Source: Flavobacterium azizsancarii
Lineage (GTDB): Bacteria > Bacteroidota > Bacteroidia > Flavobacteriales > Flavobacteriaceae
Assembly: GCF_027980145.1 (NCBI RefSeq)
Contig: NZ_JAMZNK010000003.1
Coordinates: 62,001 to 126,000, forward strand
DNA length: 64,000 nucleotides
Direction of reading: 5' to 3'
Below the pieces are notes generated by a model, which worked only from the letters and a program-made list of their open reading frames with translations, had not been told where the DNA came from and searched no databases. Within the stretch, counting starts at the first letter, position 1, and every line of letters starts with the position of its first letter. Positions 1 through 8,724 of this stretch are shown here, in pieces. The translations under genes were made by a program, and so were the position numbers.

Positions 1-2
1 CC

Positions 3-2186
3 ACTTCTCATCCTTATACTCCTTTTGTGATAGGGAATCTGGCTGATCATTTAGGAATTTCCCACACAAATCCCATTCTATATTATATTCCGAAACAAAA
101 TGGCTTAAAAGAGTTTAATTCGAATTTTGGAGATGAATTATATATGGTTGAAGAAAGACCGGCTGATAATCATCTGGATGCGAAAAATTTTGGCAACCCG
201 ACTAATATTATTAGTACCGGTGATATGATGAAGAATCTTCATAAAGACGAGAAATACTCGGTTGATGAAAAAGAATATATAAAAGCACGTTTATTTGATA
301 TGCTTATTGGCGACTGGGACAGACACGATGATCAGTGGCGTTGGGGTGAATATAAAAAAGAGGGAAAGGTAGTTTACAAACCTATCCCGCGTGATCGTGA
401 TCAGGCTTTTTCAAAATATGACGGAACTTTGCTTTCGTTGTTAATGAACATTCCTGCGCTTCGCCATATGCGTAGTTTCAAAAAAGAAATCGATAATGTA
501 AAATGGCTTAACAGGGAACCATATCCAATGGATTTGGCTTTCCTGAAAACTGCCGAAGAAAAAGACTGGATTGCCCAGGCGAAATATATTCAGGAAAACT
601 TATCAGACAGTGATATCGATAATGCATTTAAAAGCCTTCCAAAAGAAGTTCAGGATGAAACGATTGAAGATATCAAACGAAAATTAAAAAACAGAAAAAA
701 GGAACTTCAAAAATATGCTTCGAAATATTTTGATGTTTTGAGTCGTACTGTAATGCTTGCGGGAACAGATAAAAAAGATAAATTCATAATTAATCATGAT
801 GCTCATAAAAGTATCGAAATCAAAGCATACCGAATTAAAAAAGACGGTGATGAATTGGTATACACTAAAAAAGTGACTGATGCCAAAACTAAAAATTTAT
901 GGATTTATGGTTTAGATGACAATGATGTATTTGAGGTTGTTGGGAATCATAAATCAAAAATTAAAATTCGTTTAATTGGTGGTCAGAACAATGATACTTA
1001 CAACATTGAAAACGGAAAAAGAGTTATTGTCTATGATTTTAAATCAAAACAAAACACTTATAATCTTGACGCTAAGACTAAAACAGAATTGACTGATGAT
1101 TATGATGTGAATTTATACAATTACGAAAAACCAAAGTATAATGTGATATCAGGATTACCAAACATTGGTTATAATCCTGACGATGGTGTAAAAATGGGTG
1201 TAAATTTAAATTATACCGTTAACAATTTCAAACAGAATCCCTATACACAAAGACACGTTTTAAACGCATTCTATTATTTTGCAACAGGAGGTCTTGAATT
1301 TAATTATGCTGCACATTTCCCGGGATTATTGGGTAAATGGGTTATTGATGTTGACTCTCAATATACAACTCCAAATTTTGCAATAAATTATTTTGGATAT
1401 GGAAATGAAACGGTAAATAATACTGATGCCTTTGGGATGGATTATAACCGTGTTCGTATTCAGAAATTTAATGTTTCAGGAGCGATCAGGCATGTTGGCA
1501 GATACGGAAGCGAATTTAGCTTTCAGCCTATGTTACAACAAATGAGGGTCGAAGAAACTAAGGACAGGTTTATTGACGCACCAAATATTATAAACCCAAA
1601 TGTTTTTGACAGTCAGGTATATGGTGGGGCAAAAATTAAATATTCGTTTAAAAATGCTGACTTTGCTGCAAAACCTACATTAGGAATGGCTTTTATGGTT
1701 TCCGCAGCCTGGATGGCGAATTTAAGTGATTCTAAACAAAACTTTCCAACTATAGAAAGCTACTTAGGTTTTACGCATAAAATCGACCATAACGGCAAAT
1801 TAGTACTGGCTTCTATCGTAAAAGGAAAAGCTATTTTAAATAATAACTATGAGTTTTACCAAGGGGCAACTTTAGGCGGCGATACTGATTTACGTGGTTA
1901 TAGAAATGAACGCTTTTTAGGAAGTTCGTATTTTTCTCAAAGTACGGATTTACGACTGAGCATTGGTAAAATTCAAAAAACAATTGCGCCTTTGACTTAC
2001 GGAATCCTTGGTGGTTTTGACTATGGAAGAATATGGCTTGATGGTGAAAGTTCCAGAAAATGGCACCAGGATTATGGTGGCGGACTTTGGATTAATGCTA
2101 TCAATGTTCTGACAGCAAGAATATCTTATTTTAAATCTCCTGACGAAGAAGGCAGGGTGATTTTTGGAGCTGCATATAGCTTTTAG
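3..2186 (+). CDS. Omp85-like outer-membrane barrel protein with kinase-like motifs (5' truncated)
   Basis: The reading frame is open to the left window edge, so the GTG at 27 is not a credible start and the gene begins outside. Numbering from that GTG, the C-terminal part (about residues 385-719) is a beta-barrel that contains LRGYRNERFLG near residue 620, the RGY-type signature of the Omp85/TamA/FhaC superfamily, and ends in aromatic Phe, as barrel proteins do. Residues 95-103 (GDWDRHDDQ) and 122-128 (RDRDQAF) resemble the catalytic loop and metal-binding motif of Fam20/HipA-like atypical kinases. In Bacteroidota, proteins of this type are often annotated as metallophosphoesterase or ShlB/FhaC-like; any phosphoesterase domain would lie outside the window. 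Barrel and outer-membrane location are well supported. Kinase activity is inference. Confidence 0.8.
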   Translation, partial: TSHPYTPFVIGNLADHLGISHTNPILYYIPKQNGLKEFNSNFGDELYMVEERPADNHLDAKNFGNPTNIISTGDMMKNLHKDEKYSVDEKEYIKARLFDMLIGDWDRHDDQWRWGEYKKEGKVVYKPIPRDRDQAFSKYDGTLLSLLMNIPALRHMRSFKKEIDNVKWLNREPYPMDLAFLKTAEEKDWIAQAKYIQENLSDSDIDNAFKSLPKEVQDETIEDIKRKLKNRKKELQKYASKYFDVLSRTVMLAGTDKKDKFIINHDAHKSIEIKAYRIKKDGDELVYTKKVTDAKTKNLWIYGLDDNDVFEVVGNHKSKIKIRLIGGQNNDTYNIENGKRVIVYDFKSKQNTYNLDAKTKTELTDDYDVNLYNYEKPKYNVISGLPNIGYNPDDGVKMGVNLNYTVNNFKQNPYTQRHVLNAFYYFATGGLEFNYAAHFPGLLGKWVIDVDSQYTTPNFAINYFGYGNETVNNTDAFGMDYNRVRIQKFNVSGAIRHVGRYGSEFSFQPMLQQMRVEETKDRFIDAPNIINPNVFDSQVYGGAKIKYSFKNADFAAKPTLGMAFMVSAAWMANLSDSKQNFPTIESYLGFTHKIDHNGKLVLASIVKGKAILNNNYEFYQGATLGGDTDLRGYRNERFLGSSYFSQSTDLRLSIGKIQKTIAPLTYGILGGFDYGRIWLDGESSRKWHQDYGGGLWINAINVLTARISYFKSPDEEGRVIFGAAYSF

Positions 2187-2193
2187 TAACGTA

Positions 2194-2392
2194 CTGAGGT
2201 GCTAAGCTGTTAAGCTTCTAAGTATTTTTTTAGCTTAGGGTAAAAGCAGCAAAGATTTTAGCCACGAATTTCACTAATATATAATTTATGGAGATTCGTG
2301 AAATTCGTGCCAAACTTTTTTATTCTTAATTTGTTTTGTCAGTTGAAACTTCTTTTTGTAAAGCTTAATGACTAGAAGCTTAGCAACTCAGA
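2194..2392. repeat. Nested inverted repeats between convergent genes
   Basis: Outer arms CTGAGGTGCTAAGC (2194-2207) and GCTTAGCAACTCAG (2379-2392) are complementary apart from one position. Inside, CACGAATTTCAC (2263-2274) pairs perfectly with GTGAAATTCGTG (2298-2309). The inner element resembles the one at 53154-53222, including the tail GCAAACTTTTTT or close to it. It lies between the 3' ends of two convergent genes and could help terminate both, but no classical terminator is obvious. Confidence 0.7.
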
Positions 2393-2400
2393 ACCTTAAA

Positions 2401-3261
2401 TTACTTTAATTTAAACTCGTAAACGTTCCCTCCTACTTTTTTTGTTTTTTCGTCGGCGATCAGTAATGTATTGTTGTCTTTAAAAACAACTGCTTCTTTT
2501 TGCGAATAGTGATTTAGTTTTATTTCTGTTTGAGTTCCTTTGTGAAACAAATCATCTTTGAAACCAGTAAATAAAACAATCTTATCATGACTTAATAAAA
2601 CTACTTTTTTTCCATCAGGACTAATTGTTGCTCCGGTTAACACACAATGACTGTAATTATCACAGGTTTTAAATTCACCAATTTTAGTCGCTTTTTGAGT
2701 TCCTGCAGCATTTAATATTTTATAAACAAAAGCTGTTCCGTCAAAATCTTTGCTTCGGTTTTTAGTAAAAAGGTAAAAATAATTTCCATGTTCAAAAAAA
2801 CCTTCAACATCAAAGAACATTTCTTTTTTCTTTGGCGGAAATTCAGTTTGTTCCGGATATGAGAAAGAAATTTTATATTCGGCCACAGCAAGATCTTTAT
2901 TCAATTGGTCTTTATTCACTTTATAAATACACAAATCTTTGCGTTCATTATCATTGTTTCCAAAATCTCCAATATAGATATTGCCGCTTTTATCTTTTGT
3001 AATATCCTCCCAATCTACATTTGTAGCGTTAGAAATGGTGATAGTTTTAGCCAATTTACCTTCTGAATTAATAGCGTAGATTGCATTTTTATTTCCACTG
3101 TCTTCTAAAGTATAAATTAAATTTGTCTCTGGAAAATAGGTAATTCCAGAAACCTCCTTTAATTTTTTAGGAAGCGCATAAAGTGTCTTAAAATCAGTAT
3201 TTGATTGTTGCTGACAAGCCAGTAAAGCAATAGAAACCCCAAGTAAAAAAAACTTTTTCAT
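2401..3261 (-). CDS. Secreted lipoprotein with beta-propeller-like repeats
   Basis: I chose the ATG at 3261, which gives MKKFFLLGVSIALLAC, a textbook lipoprotein signal with the modified Cys at residue 16. An in-frame ATG at 3285 would add eight residues before the signal. The mature part (about 270 residues) has recurring blocks such as NIYIGDFGNNDN and LIYTLEDSGN, which suggest a beta-propeller fold of the NHL or SdiA-regulated kind. No catalytic motif is visible, so the function is unknown. It stands alone, convergent with the upstream barrel gene and on the same strand as the next gene. Confidence 0.75.
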   Translation of the reverse strand: MKKFFLLGVSIALLACQQQSNTDFKTLYALPKKLKEVSGITYFPETNLIYTLEDSGNKNAIYAINSEGKLAKTITISNATNVDWEDITKDKSGNIYIGDFGNNDNERKDLCIYKVNKDQLNKDLAVAEYKISFSYPEQTEFPPKKKEMFFDVEGFFEHGNYFYLFTKNRSKDFDGTAFVYKILNAAGTQKATKIGEFKTCDNYSHCVLTGATISPDGKKVVLLSHDKIVLFTGFKDDLFHKGTQTEIKLNHYSQKEAVVFKDNNTLLIADEKTKKVGGNVYEFKLK

Positions 3262-3346
3262 AATATTATTTTTATTTTCAATCATATAATATAATTTAAA
3301 AACATTACGTTGATATGAACTTATTTAACTTATATGGTTAATAATT

Positions 3347-4399
3347 TTAAATCAAATTTGTGTTTTTAAAGTTGCGCGTGATAAACTCAAACGCTGCATA
3401 CATAATATGCCCCATTGATTTGGCATTTTTAAACTTCATATCATTTGTATAACGGTACAATTCCATTTTTAGTTGATTCAAATGCTCTTCGGTCGAAATA
3501 GTATCGTGACACATTATATTCAATAGTTTTTTGATTCTGTTTTCTGCAGAATGAATACGTTTAGCAAGAATTGCTCTTTCTTCGTCTTTGTATTGAATAA
3601 TAGATCGGTCTTCTAATTTTTCTTTGATCAGTTGTATCATAGGATAATTTTCCTTGAAAAACTGGGGACGATAAACTTTAAAATTCCCTTCGTAACATTG
3701 TTGGTCAAAATCAATTGGACGAATTTTATAAACTACCTGATCAAAATCGTGAATTGGCACAATCACATAATTATAAGCTCGCATATCGCCCAAAAGTCTG
3801 ATCATACAACGTTCATTAAACTTCACGAACTCTTTTGCAATCTGGGATTTTTCAGTCTCGGTGCAATTATGCAACAAAGTGTCCATAAAAACATCACCCG
3901 GAATCCCTATAATATGTTCCTCGATTAAAGTGTCTTTGTAGACCAAGAAGTTAATTTTATCAGGCGAAAGAATATCCTCTAATTCCAGTCCGTAAATTCT
4001 CGAGGCATCAGCTTTTTTAATATAGAAATGAACATAATTATCATTGAGAATATTTCGAACTTTAATTCTAAAAGGTTTTGAGTTTCCAAAAGTGCAATAA
4101 TCAATCGCATCAACATTCAGGAACTGGATGATCTCGCTATTTCCGTCAGAATGCAAAAGCGAATAGATTTTTTTCAGATTTAAGTCAATTTCGCTTCTTT
4201 CGAATTCATTATAATAAACCCTAATCCACAAAGTATCCGTTTCATTTTTATCATATACATTTACAGAACCTGAAAATCGCAATAAATCATCATAGAAGAC
4301 AGACACTTTCGAAATGCGCTCGTATCTTTCTAAATAACTTAAAAGCGATGGTATTAAGGGATAAGATGGTTTTTTTAAAACCATTAAAGGTTCACTCAT
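3347..4399 (-). CDS. Conserved hypothetical protein with possible kinase-like fold
   Basis: A 350-residue protein without signal peptide or membrane segment, so presumably cytoplasmic. I do not recognise a named family. Residues 204-210 (GDMRAYN) fit the Dx4N catalytic-loop pattern of protein-kinase-like and aminoglycoside phosphotransferase folds. Residues 229-233 (IDFDQ), about 20 residues later, fit the metal-binding DxD motif. A His before the first Asp is missing. The C-terminal 100 residues are mostly helical and charged. The gene has its own -7 box 18-25 bases upstream and is transcribed divergently from the ABC transporter ATPase gene, 95 bases away. The kinase-like reading is inference; that it is a real gene is well supported by length and promoter. 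Confidence 0.7.
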   Translation of the reverse strand: MSEPLMVLKKPSYPLIPSLLSYLERYERISKVSVFYDDLLRFSGSVNVYDKNETDTLWIRVYYNEFERSEIDLNLKKIYSLLHSDGNSEIIQFLNVDAIDYCTFGNSKPFRIKVRNILNDNYVHFYIKKADASRIYGLELEDILSPDKINFLVYKDTLIEEHIIGIPGDVFMDTLLHNCTETEKSQIAKEFVKFNERCMIRLLGDMRAYNYVIVPIHDFDQVVYKIRPIDFDQQCYEGNFKVYRPQFFKENYPMIQLIKEKLEDRSIIQYKDEERAILAKRIHSAENRIKKLLNIMCHDTISTEEHLNQLKMELYRYTNDMKFKNAKSMGHIMYAAFEFITRNFKNTNLI

Positions 4400-4416
4400 T
4401 TTGAATATCTTTATTA

Positions 4417-4424
4417 CAAATTTA
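4417..4424 (-). promoter_or_regulatory. Putative -7 box for the hypothetical gene
   Basis: TAAATTTG on the minus strand matches the Bacteroidota -7 consensus TAnnTTTG exactly, ending 18 bases before the ATG at 4399. I found no clear TTTG at the -33 position. Confidence 0.45.
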
Positions 4425-4494
4425 CATTAAATAAAATTTAGCGTAACAATATACAGACTGAATCGTCATACTAAAAACTAAAACTGAAATAAAT

Positions 4495-5403
4495 TTGGAA
4501 ACCATACTTACTATTGAGAATCTTCATAAAAGATACGGGCGAATTCAAGCCTTAAAAAATGTTTCTTTTGAAATACAAAAAGGCCGCGTTTATGGCATTT
4601 TAGGACCAAACGGAAGCGGTAAATCGACCACGTTAGGGATTGTTTTAAATGTTGTAAACCGTACATCAGGAAGTTACAGCTGGTTTGGAGGAAAAGTTCA
4701 GACTCACGAAGCCCTAAAAAAAGTTGGGGCTATTATAGAAAGACCTAACTTTTACCCGTACATGACTGCCGAAGAAAACCTGAAATTGGTTTGTAAAATA
4801 AAAAGTATCAATTATGCTAAAATCAACGAAAAACTTGATTTAGTAGGTTTAACCGAAAGAAAAGAGAGCAAATTCAGCACTTTTTCTTTAGGAATGAAAC
4901 AACGTCTTGCGATTGCATCAGCCCTTTTAAACGATCCCGAAATTTTGATTTTAGACGAACCTACAAATGGTTTAGACCCTCAGGGAATTCATCAGATTCG
5001 TGATATCATCAAAAAAATAGCTTCGCAGGGAACTACAATCTTACTTGCTTCGCATTTATTAGATGAAGTCGAAAAAGTTTGCTCGCATGTAATTGTTTTA
5101 CGAAAAGGCGAAATTCTTTACTCAGGTTCAGTAGATGCCATGTCTGCAAACGAAGGCTTTTTTGAAGTTATGGCAGATGATAATACTACACTAAAAAGTA
5201 TCCTGATAACACACGCAGCAATAGACAGAATTGCAGAAGAAGACGGGAAAATTTTGGTTTATTTAAAATCAGATTTATCAGCATCAGAACTCAATCAGTT
5301 TTTATTTTCTAAGAATATTACATTAAATCATTTAGTAAAACGTAAAAACAGTTTAGAAGCTCAATTTTTAGAATTAACCAAAAACACCACTACCAAAAAC
5401 TAA
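4495..5403 (+). CDS. ABC transporter ATP-binding protein (BcrA/drug-export type)
   Basis: This is the ATPase of an ABC-2 type exporter. All motifs are present: Walker A GPNGSGKST (37-45), signature SLGMKQ (131-136), Walker B ILILDEP (150-156) and the switch His187 in ASHLLDEV. The C-terminal 80 residues form the accessory domain usual in BcrA-like ATPases. The start is a TTG; it gives the family-typical N-terminus METILTIENLHKRYG, and there is no ATG before residue 90. The TTG lies inside a TAAATTTG sequence (4490-4497), discussed as a finding. The permease gene follows after 7 bases, so the two are co-transcribed. Substrate unknown. Confidence 0.93.
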   Translation: METILTIENLHKRYGRIQALKNVSFEIQKGRVYGILGPNGSGKSTTLGIVLNVVNRTSGSYSWFGGKVQTHEALKKVGAIIERPNFYPYMTAEENLKLVCKIKSINYAKINEKLDLVGLTERKESKFSTFSLGMKQRLAIASALLNDPEILILDEPTNGLDPQGIHQIRDIIKKIASQGTTILLASHLLDEVEKVCSHVIVLRKGEILYSGSVDAMSANEGFFEVMADDNTTLKSILITHAAIDRIAEEDGKILVYLKSDLSASELNQFLFSKNITLNHLVKRKNSLEAQFLELTKNTTTKN

Positions 5404-5410
5404 CTAAGCC

Positions 5411-6247
5411 ATGAACAGACTTCTCTCTATAGAATTACAAAAAATCTGGAAAAACAAAGCCAGCCGTGTCCTTACTTTAACTTATTTCATATTACTTTCG
5501 TTCATTGCATTAATTGCTTCAATAAAGTTTGATATAGGACCAATTCATATCGACCCATCCGAAATGGGAATTTTTAATTTTCCGTTTATCTGGCATTTTA
5601 CTACTTATTTTGCAGCAGTGCTTAAATTTTTTCTGGCCATAGTTATTGTATCCATGATGGCCAATGAATATAGCTACGGTACTTTGAAACAAAATCTAAT
5701 TGATGGCTTAAGCAAAAAAGAATTTATTTTATCTAAATTTCTAACTGTTGTCCTTTTTTCTTTAGTCTCTACTGTTTTCGTTTTTATTATGAGTTTAATC
5801 CTCGGATTGTGTTTTTCATCCTATAATGAATTTGGCATAATTTTCAGTGATTTGGACTACCTGTTGGCTTTTTTCGTAAAATTATTAGGATTCTTTTCTT
5901 TTTGCCTTTTTCTGGGAATTTTAGTCAAAAGATCTGCATTTGCACTTGGTTTTTTATTAGTCTGGGTATTTATCGAATCAATAATAAAAGGTCTTTTAGT
6001 TTTTAAAATCTTCCCAAATAGCAATACAGGCTCGTATATCACACAATTTCTTCCTTTAGAGGCAATGTCAAACTTAATTGTTGAACCTATTTCAAGATTA
6101 CAATTGATAAAAACCATTGGCACACAAATGGGCGTTGAAAATACTAAAGATTATAGTGTACATTATTTCTCGATTTTAATCGTTTTGGTCTGGACATTTT
6201 TATTTATTTACTTTTCTTACAAACTATTAAAAAATAGAGATTTATAG
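5411..6247 (+). CDS. ABC-2 type transporter permease
   Basis: A 278-residue integral membrane protein with about six hydrophobic segments (roughly residues 18-38, 60-83, 105-130, 148-167, 172-192 and 250-270), the pattern of ABC-2 permeases such as BcrB. It starts 7 bases after the ATPase stop and forms the membrane half of that exporter. The cytoplasmic stretch ANEYSYGTLKQNLIDGLSKK between segments 2 and 3 is the coupling-helix motif typical of this family (E-x-x-x-GT-x-K/R). The transported compound cannot be told from sequence; lantibiotic or bacitracin self-protection is the commonest role of relatives. Confidence 0.88.
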   Translation: MNRLLSIELQKIWKNKASRVLTLTYFILLSFIALIASIKFDIGPIHIDPSEMGIFNFPFIWHFTTYFAAVLKFFLAIVIVSMMANEYSYGTLKQNLIDGLSKKEFILSKFLTVVLFSLVSTVFVFIMSLILGLCFSSYNEFGIIFSDLDYLLAFFVKLLGFFSFCLFLGILVKRSAFALGFLLVWVFIESIIKGLLVFKIFPNSNTGSYITQFLPLEAMSNLIVEPISRLQLIKTIGTQMGVENTKDYSVHYFSILIVLVWTFLFIYFSYKLLKNRDL

Positions 6248-6255
6248 TATATTTG
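6248..6255 (+). promoter_or_regulatory. TAnnTTTG box just before the first T9SS gene
   Basis: TATATTTG matches the Bacteroidota -7 box exactly and ends only 7 bases before the ATG at 6263. If used, the transcript would start at or next to the start codon. No TTTG is seen at -33, so this could be chance in A+T-rich DNA. Confidence 0.3.
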
Positions 6256-6262
6256 CTACGCT

Positions 6263-8608
6263 ATGAATTATTTTAAAGTTTTTTCCTTTGTTTTGTTTTT
6301 CTGCTGTTCATCCGTAAAGATGAATGCGCAAAATATTACCGTAGATGATACAAGAACTCCCCAACAGCTTATTGAGAATACTTTAGTAAACAGCTCTTGT
6401 GCTGCTGTTTCAAACTCAACAGGCAACGGAGATACATTTAGGCCAGGGAAGCAAAGTTTTGCTTATTTTAATAGAAATGGAAGCAGTTTTCCTTTTGAGG
6501 AAGGCGTAGTATTACTAACGTCAACAAGTCAAAGTGCGGTTGGACCATTTGTTAGCAATGCTAACGACGGTCAGGATGACAATACTGGATGGGGACGTGA
6601 TAGCGATCTGGACGATATACTGGGAATCACTTCTGTAAATACTACAGTTTTAGAATTTGATTTTATAGCTTACACAAGTTCCCTGAGTTTCAATTATATT
6701 TTTGCTTCAAATGAATATCAATATAATTATCCTTGCGACTATTCTGATGGATTTGCTTTTTTAATCAAAGAAACCGGAACTACTGATCTTTACAAAAATT
6801 TAGCCGTATTACCCAATACAAATACCCCCGTTTCTTCTGTAAATATTCGCCCAAAAATTGAACCTGGAGTAAGACCGGGCGGCATTGCTTACACAGGCTG
6901 CGAGGCTTCAAACCTAAATTATTTTAATGGAACAAATGGCAGTACAAGTCCGGTAAATTACGCTGGGCAAACTGTAGTTATGACCGCAGAAGGCACAGTG
7001 GTTGCAGGAAAAACATATCATGTAAAATTGGTAATTGGTGATGCTACGATTAAGTTGCAAAATTCAGCTATTTTTCTTGAAGCCGGGAGTTTTGCTTCAA
7101 AAATTGTACTTGGAGGAGATCGTACCATAGCTACTAATAATCCTGCATGTTTTGGAGAAAAGATTATTTTAGACAGCAAACTAACAGCTGCTGATTATAA
7201 TTTTAAATGGTCAAAAAAAAGTGATCCTACAGTTACTTTGGGTACAAATTCAACTTTTGAGGTTACAGATGCCGGAAATTACATAGTAGAAGCCACTGTA
7301 AAAGGCACAACATGTATATTATCCGGGCAAATTAAAATTGAGTATGCTCCCGAAATTCTATCAACTAATACGACCTTACTACAATGTGATGCTGATACAG
7401 ACGGAATTACAGTTTTTAATTTAACAAAAGTTGACAATATCGTCAAGAATAATGTAGCAGAGAACCTTAATAAAGGATATTATGAATCATTAATTGATGC
7501 TCAGGCAAAAACAAATCTAATAGGAACACCTCAGAATTATACAAATAAAATTCCTGACCAAATTCTTTTCGCCAGAATTGAAAACCAATACGGCTGTTTT
7601 AAAATTGCCGAAGTAAAATTACAAGTTCCCACCACAGCAATTCCGGATCAAAATCCAATTGCGACTTGCGACGGAGATGACAAACAAGATGGTTTTTATC
7701 AATTTGATTTTAGTGCAGAAGTTACTCCACAAATTTCAGCAGGTTTACCCGGAGGATTAGTTTTTAATTATTACTTAAATACTAATGACGCATTAAATGA
7801 TATGAATGTTCTACCAAACATCTTTAAAAATACCGTTGCTTTTAACCAAATTATTTATGCTAAAGCCACGAACGGAGCCGATTGTTTTGATATTACTCCA
7901 ATTACTCTTGTTGTAAATACTTTTGATCCTCCAAGTTTTCAGGATGAATCAATATATTTATGTAAAGGAGAAAATACAACACTAACTGTTGCTACAGGTT
8001 TTACCAGTTATTTATGGAGTACAGGAAGTACTGCCAATTTCATCACCGTAAATTCTGCCGGTGATTATTCCGTAGTTGTAACAGATGTAAACGGTTGTGA
8101 AAAAACGAAAAAATTTAAGGTAACTTTATCTGAACCTGCTTTAATAACCGAAACTGTTGTTAAAGATTTTTCAGGGGTTGATAACTCCGTTTTAATAAAA
8201 TATACCGGAAGCGGTAATTACGAATTTTCTTTAGATGGAAATGTTTTTCAGGATGATCCGTTGTTCACTAACGTAAAACCGGGAATCTATAATGCAATTG
8301 CGAGAGATAAAAATGGTTGTGGATTGTCTAATTCACTTATTACTTATGTTCTGGACTATCCAAGGTTTTTTACTCCAAACGGAGATGGCTATAATGATTT
8401 ATGGCTTATCACAAACATAGATAAGCTTCCTGATTATAAAATCTATATTTTTGATCGTTATGGCAAATTTTTAAAACAGATGGATCAAAATAGCAGTGGC
8501 TGGAATGGTCTTTATAATGGCCAGCAGTTACCCGCAGACGATTATTGGTTTACTTTAGAATTTGTAGACGGCAAGACTGTGAAAGGACATTTTAGTTTAA
8601 AAAGATAA
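6263..8608 (+). CDS. T9SS type B sorted surface protein with choice-of-anchor L domain
   Basis: A 781-residue secreted protein. Residues 1-22 form a signal peptide ending MNAQ. Residues 25-280 resemble the choice-of-anchor L domain (start TPQQLIENTLV, internal FNYIFASNEYQYNYPCDYSD). Two Ig-like or CHU-type repeats of about 85 residues follow (each beginning with a CD-rich motif, such as QCDADTDGITVFNLT), then an Ig-like domain. The last 85 residues are the gliding-motility-associated CHU_C domain, from FFTPNGDGYNDLW to GHFSLKR, which directs export by the type IX system and surface attachment. The paralogous next gene and the gene at 61028 share this ending. Probably an adhesin or matrix protein; ligand unknown. 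Starts 15 bases after the ABC permease gene. Confidence 0.88.
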   Translation: MNYFKVFSFVLFFCCSSVKMNAQNITVDDTRTPQQLIENTLVNSSCAAVSNSTGNGDTFRPGKQSFAYFNRNGSSFPFEEGVVLLTSTSQSAVGPFVSNANDGQDDNTGWGRDSDLDDILGITSVNTTVLEFDFIAYTSSLSFNYIFASNEYQYNYPCDYSDGFAFLIKETGTTDLYKNLAVLPNTNTPVSSVNIRPKIEPGVRPGGIAYTGCEASNLNYFNGTNGSTSPVNYAGQTVVMTAEGTVVAGKTYHVKLVIGDATIKLQNSAIFLEAGSFASKIVLGGDRTIATNNPACFGEKIILDSKLTAADYNFKWSKKSDPTVTLGTNSTFEVTDAGNYIVEATVKGTTCILSGQIKIEYAPEILSTNTTLLQCDADTDGITVFNLTKVDNIVKNNVAENLNKGYYESLIDAQAKTNLIGTPQNYTNKIPDQILFARIENQYGCFKIAEVKLQVPTTAIPDQNPIATCDGDDKQDGFYQFDFSAEVTPQISAGLPGGLVFNYYLNTNDALNDMNVLPNIFKNTVAFNQIIYAKATNGADCFDITPITLVVNTFDPPSFQDESIYLCKGENTTLTVATGFTSYLWSTGSTANFITVNSAGDYSVVVTDVNGCEKTKKFKVTLSEPALITETVVKDFSGVDNSVLIKYTGSGNYEFSLDGNVFQDDPLFTNVKPGIYNAIARDKNGCGLSNSLITYVLDYPRFFTPNGDGYNDLWLITNIDKLPDYKIYIFDRYGKFLKQMDQNSSGWNGLYNGQQLPADDYWFTLEFVDGKTVKGHFSLKR

Positions 8609-8724
8609 TTTTTTTGATTTTAAAAAATATTGATTCTGCAAAATATTAAGAATTGAAATAAACATTTTTTTACAAATAACCAAAAATAACTGATTTATCT
8701 TATATTTACATCTTACTTAACAAG

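Noticed and set aside
27..29. GTG as start of the first gene
   Set aside because: The frame continues upstream to the window edge (TSHPYTPF), so the gene is truncated.
3262..3285. Upstream ATG of the lipoprotein gene
   Set aside because: It puts a hydrophilic stretch before a perfect lipoprotein signal; the ATG at 3261 is better.
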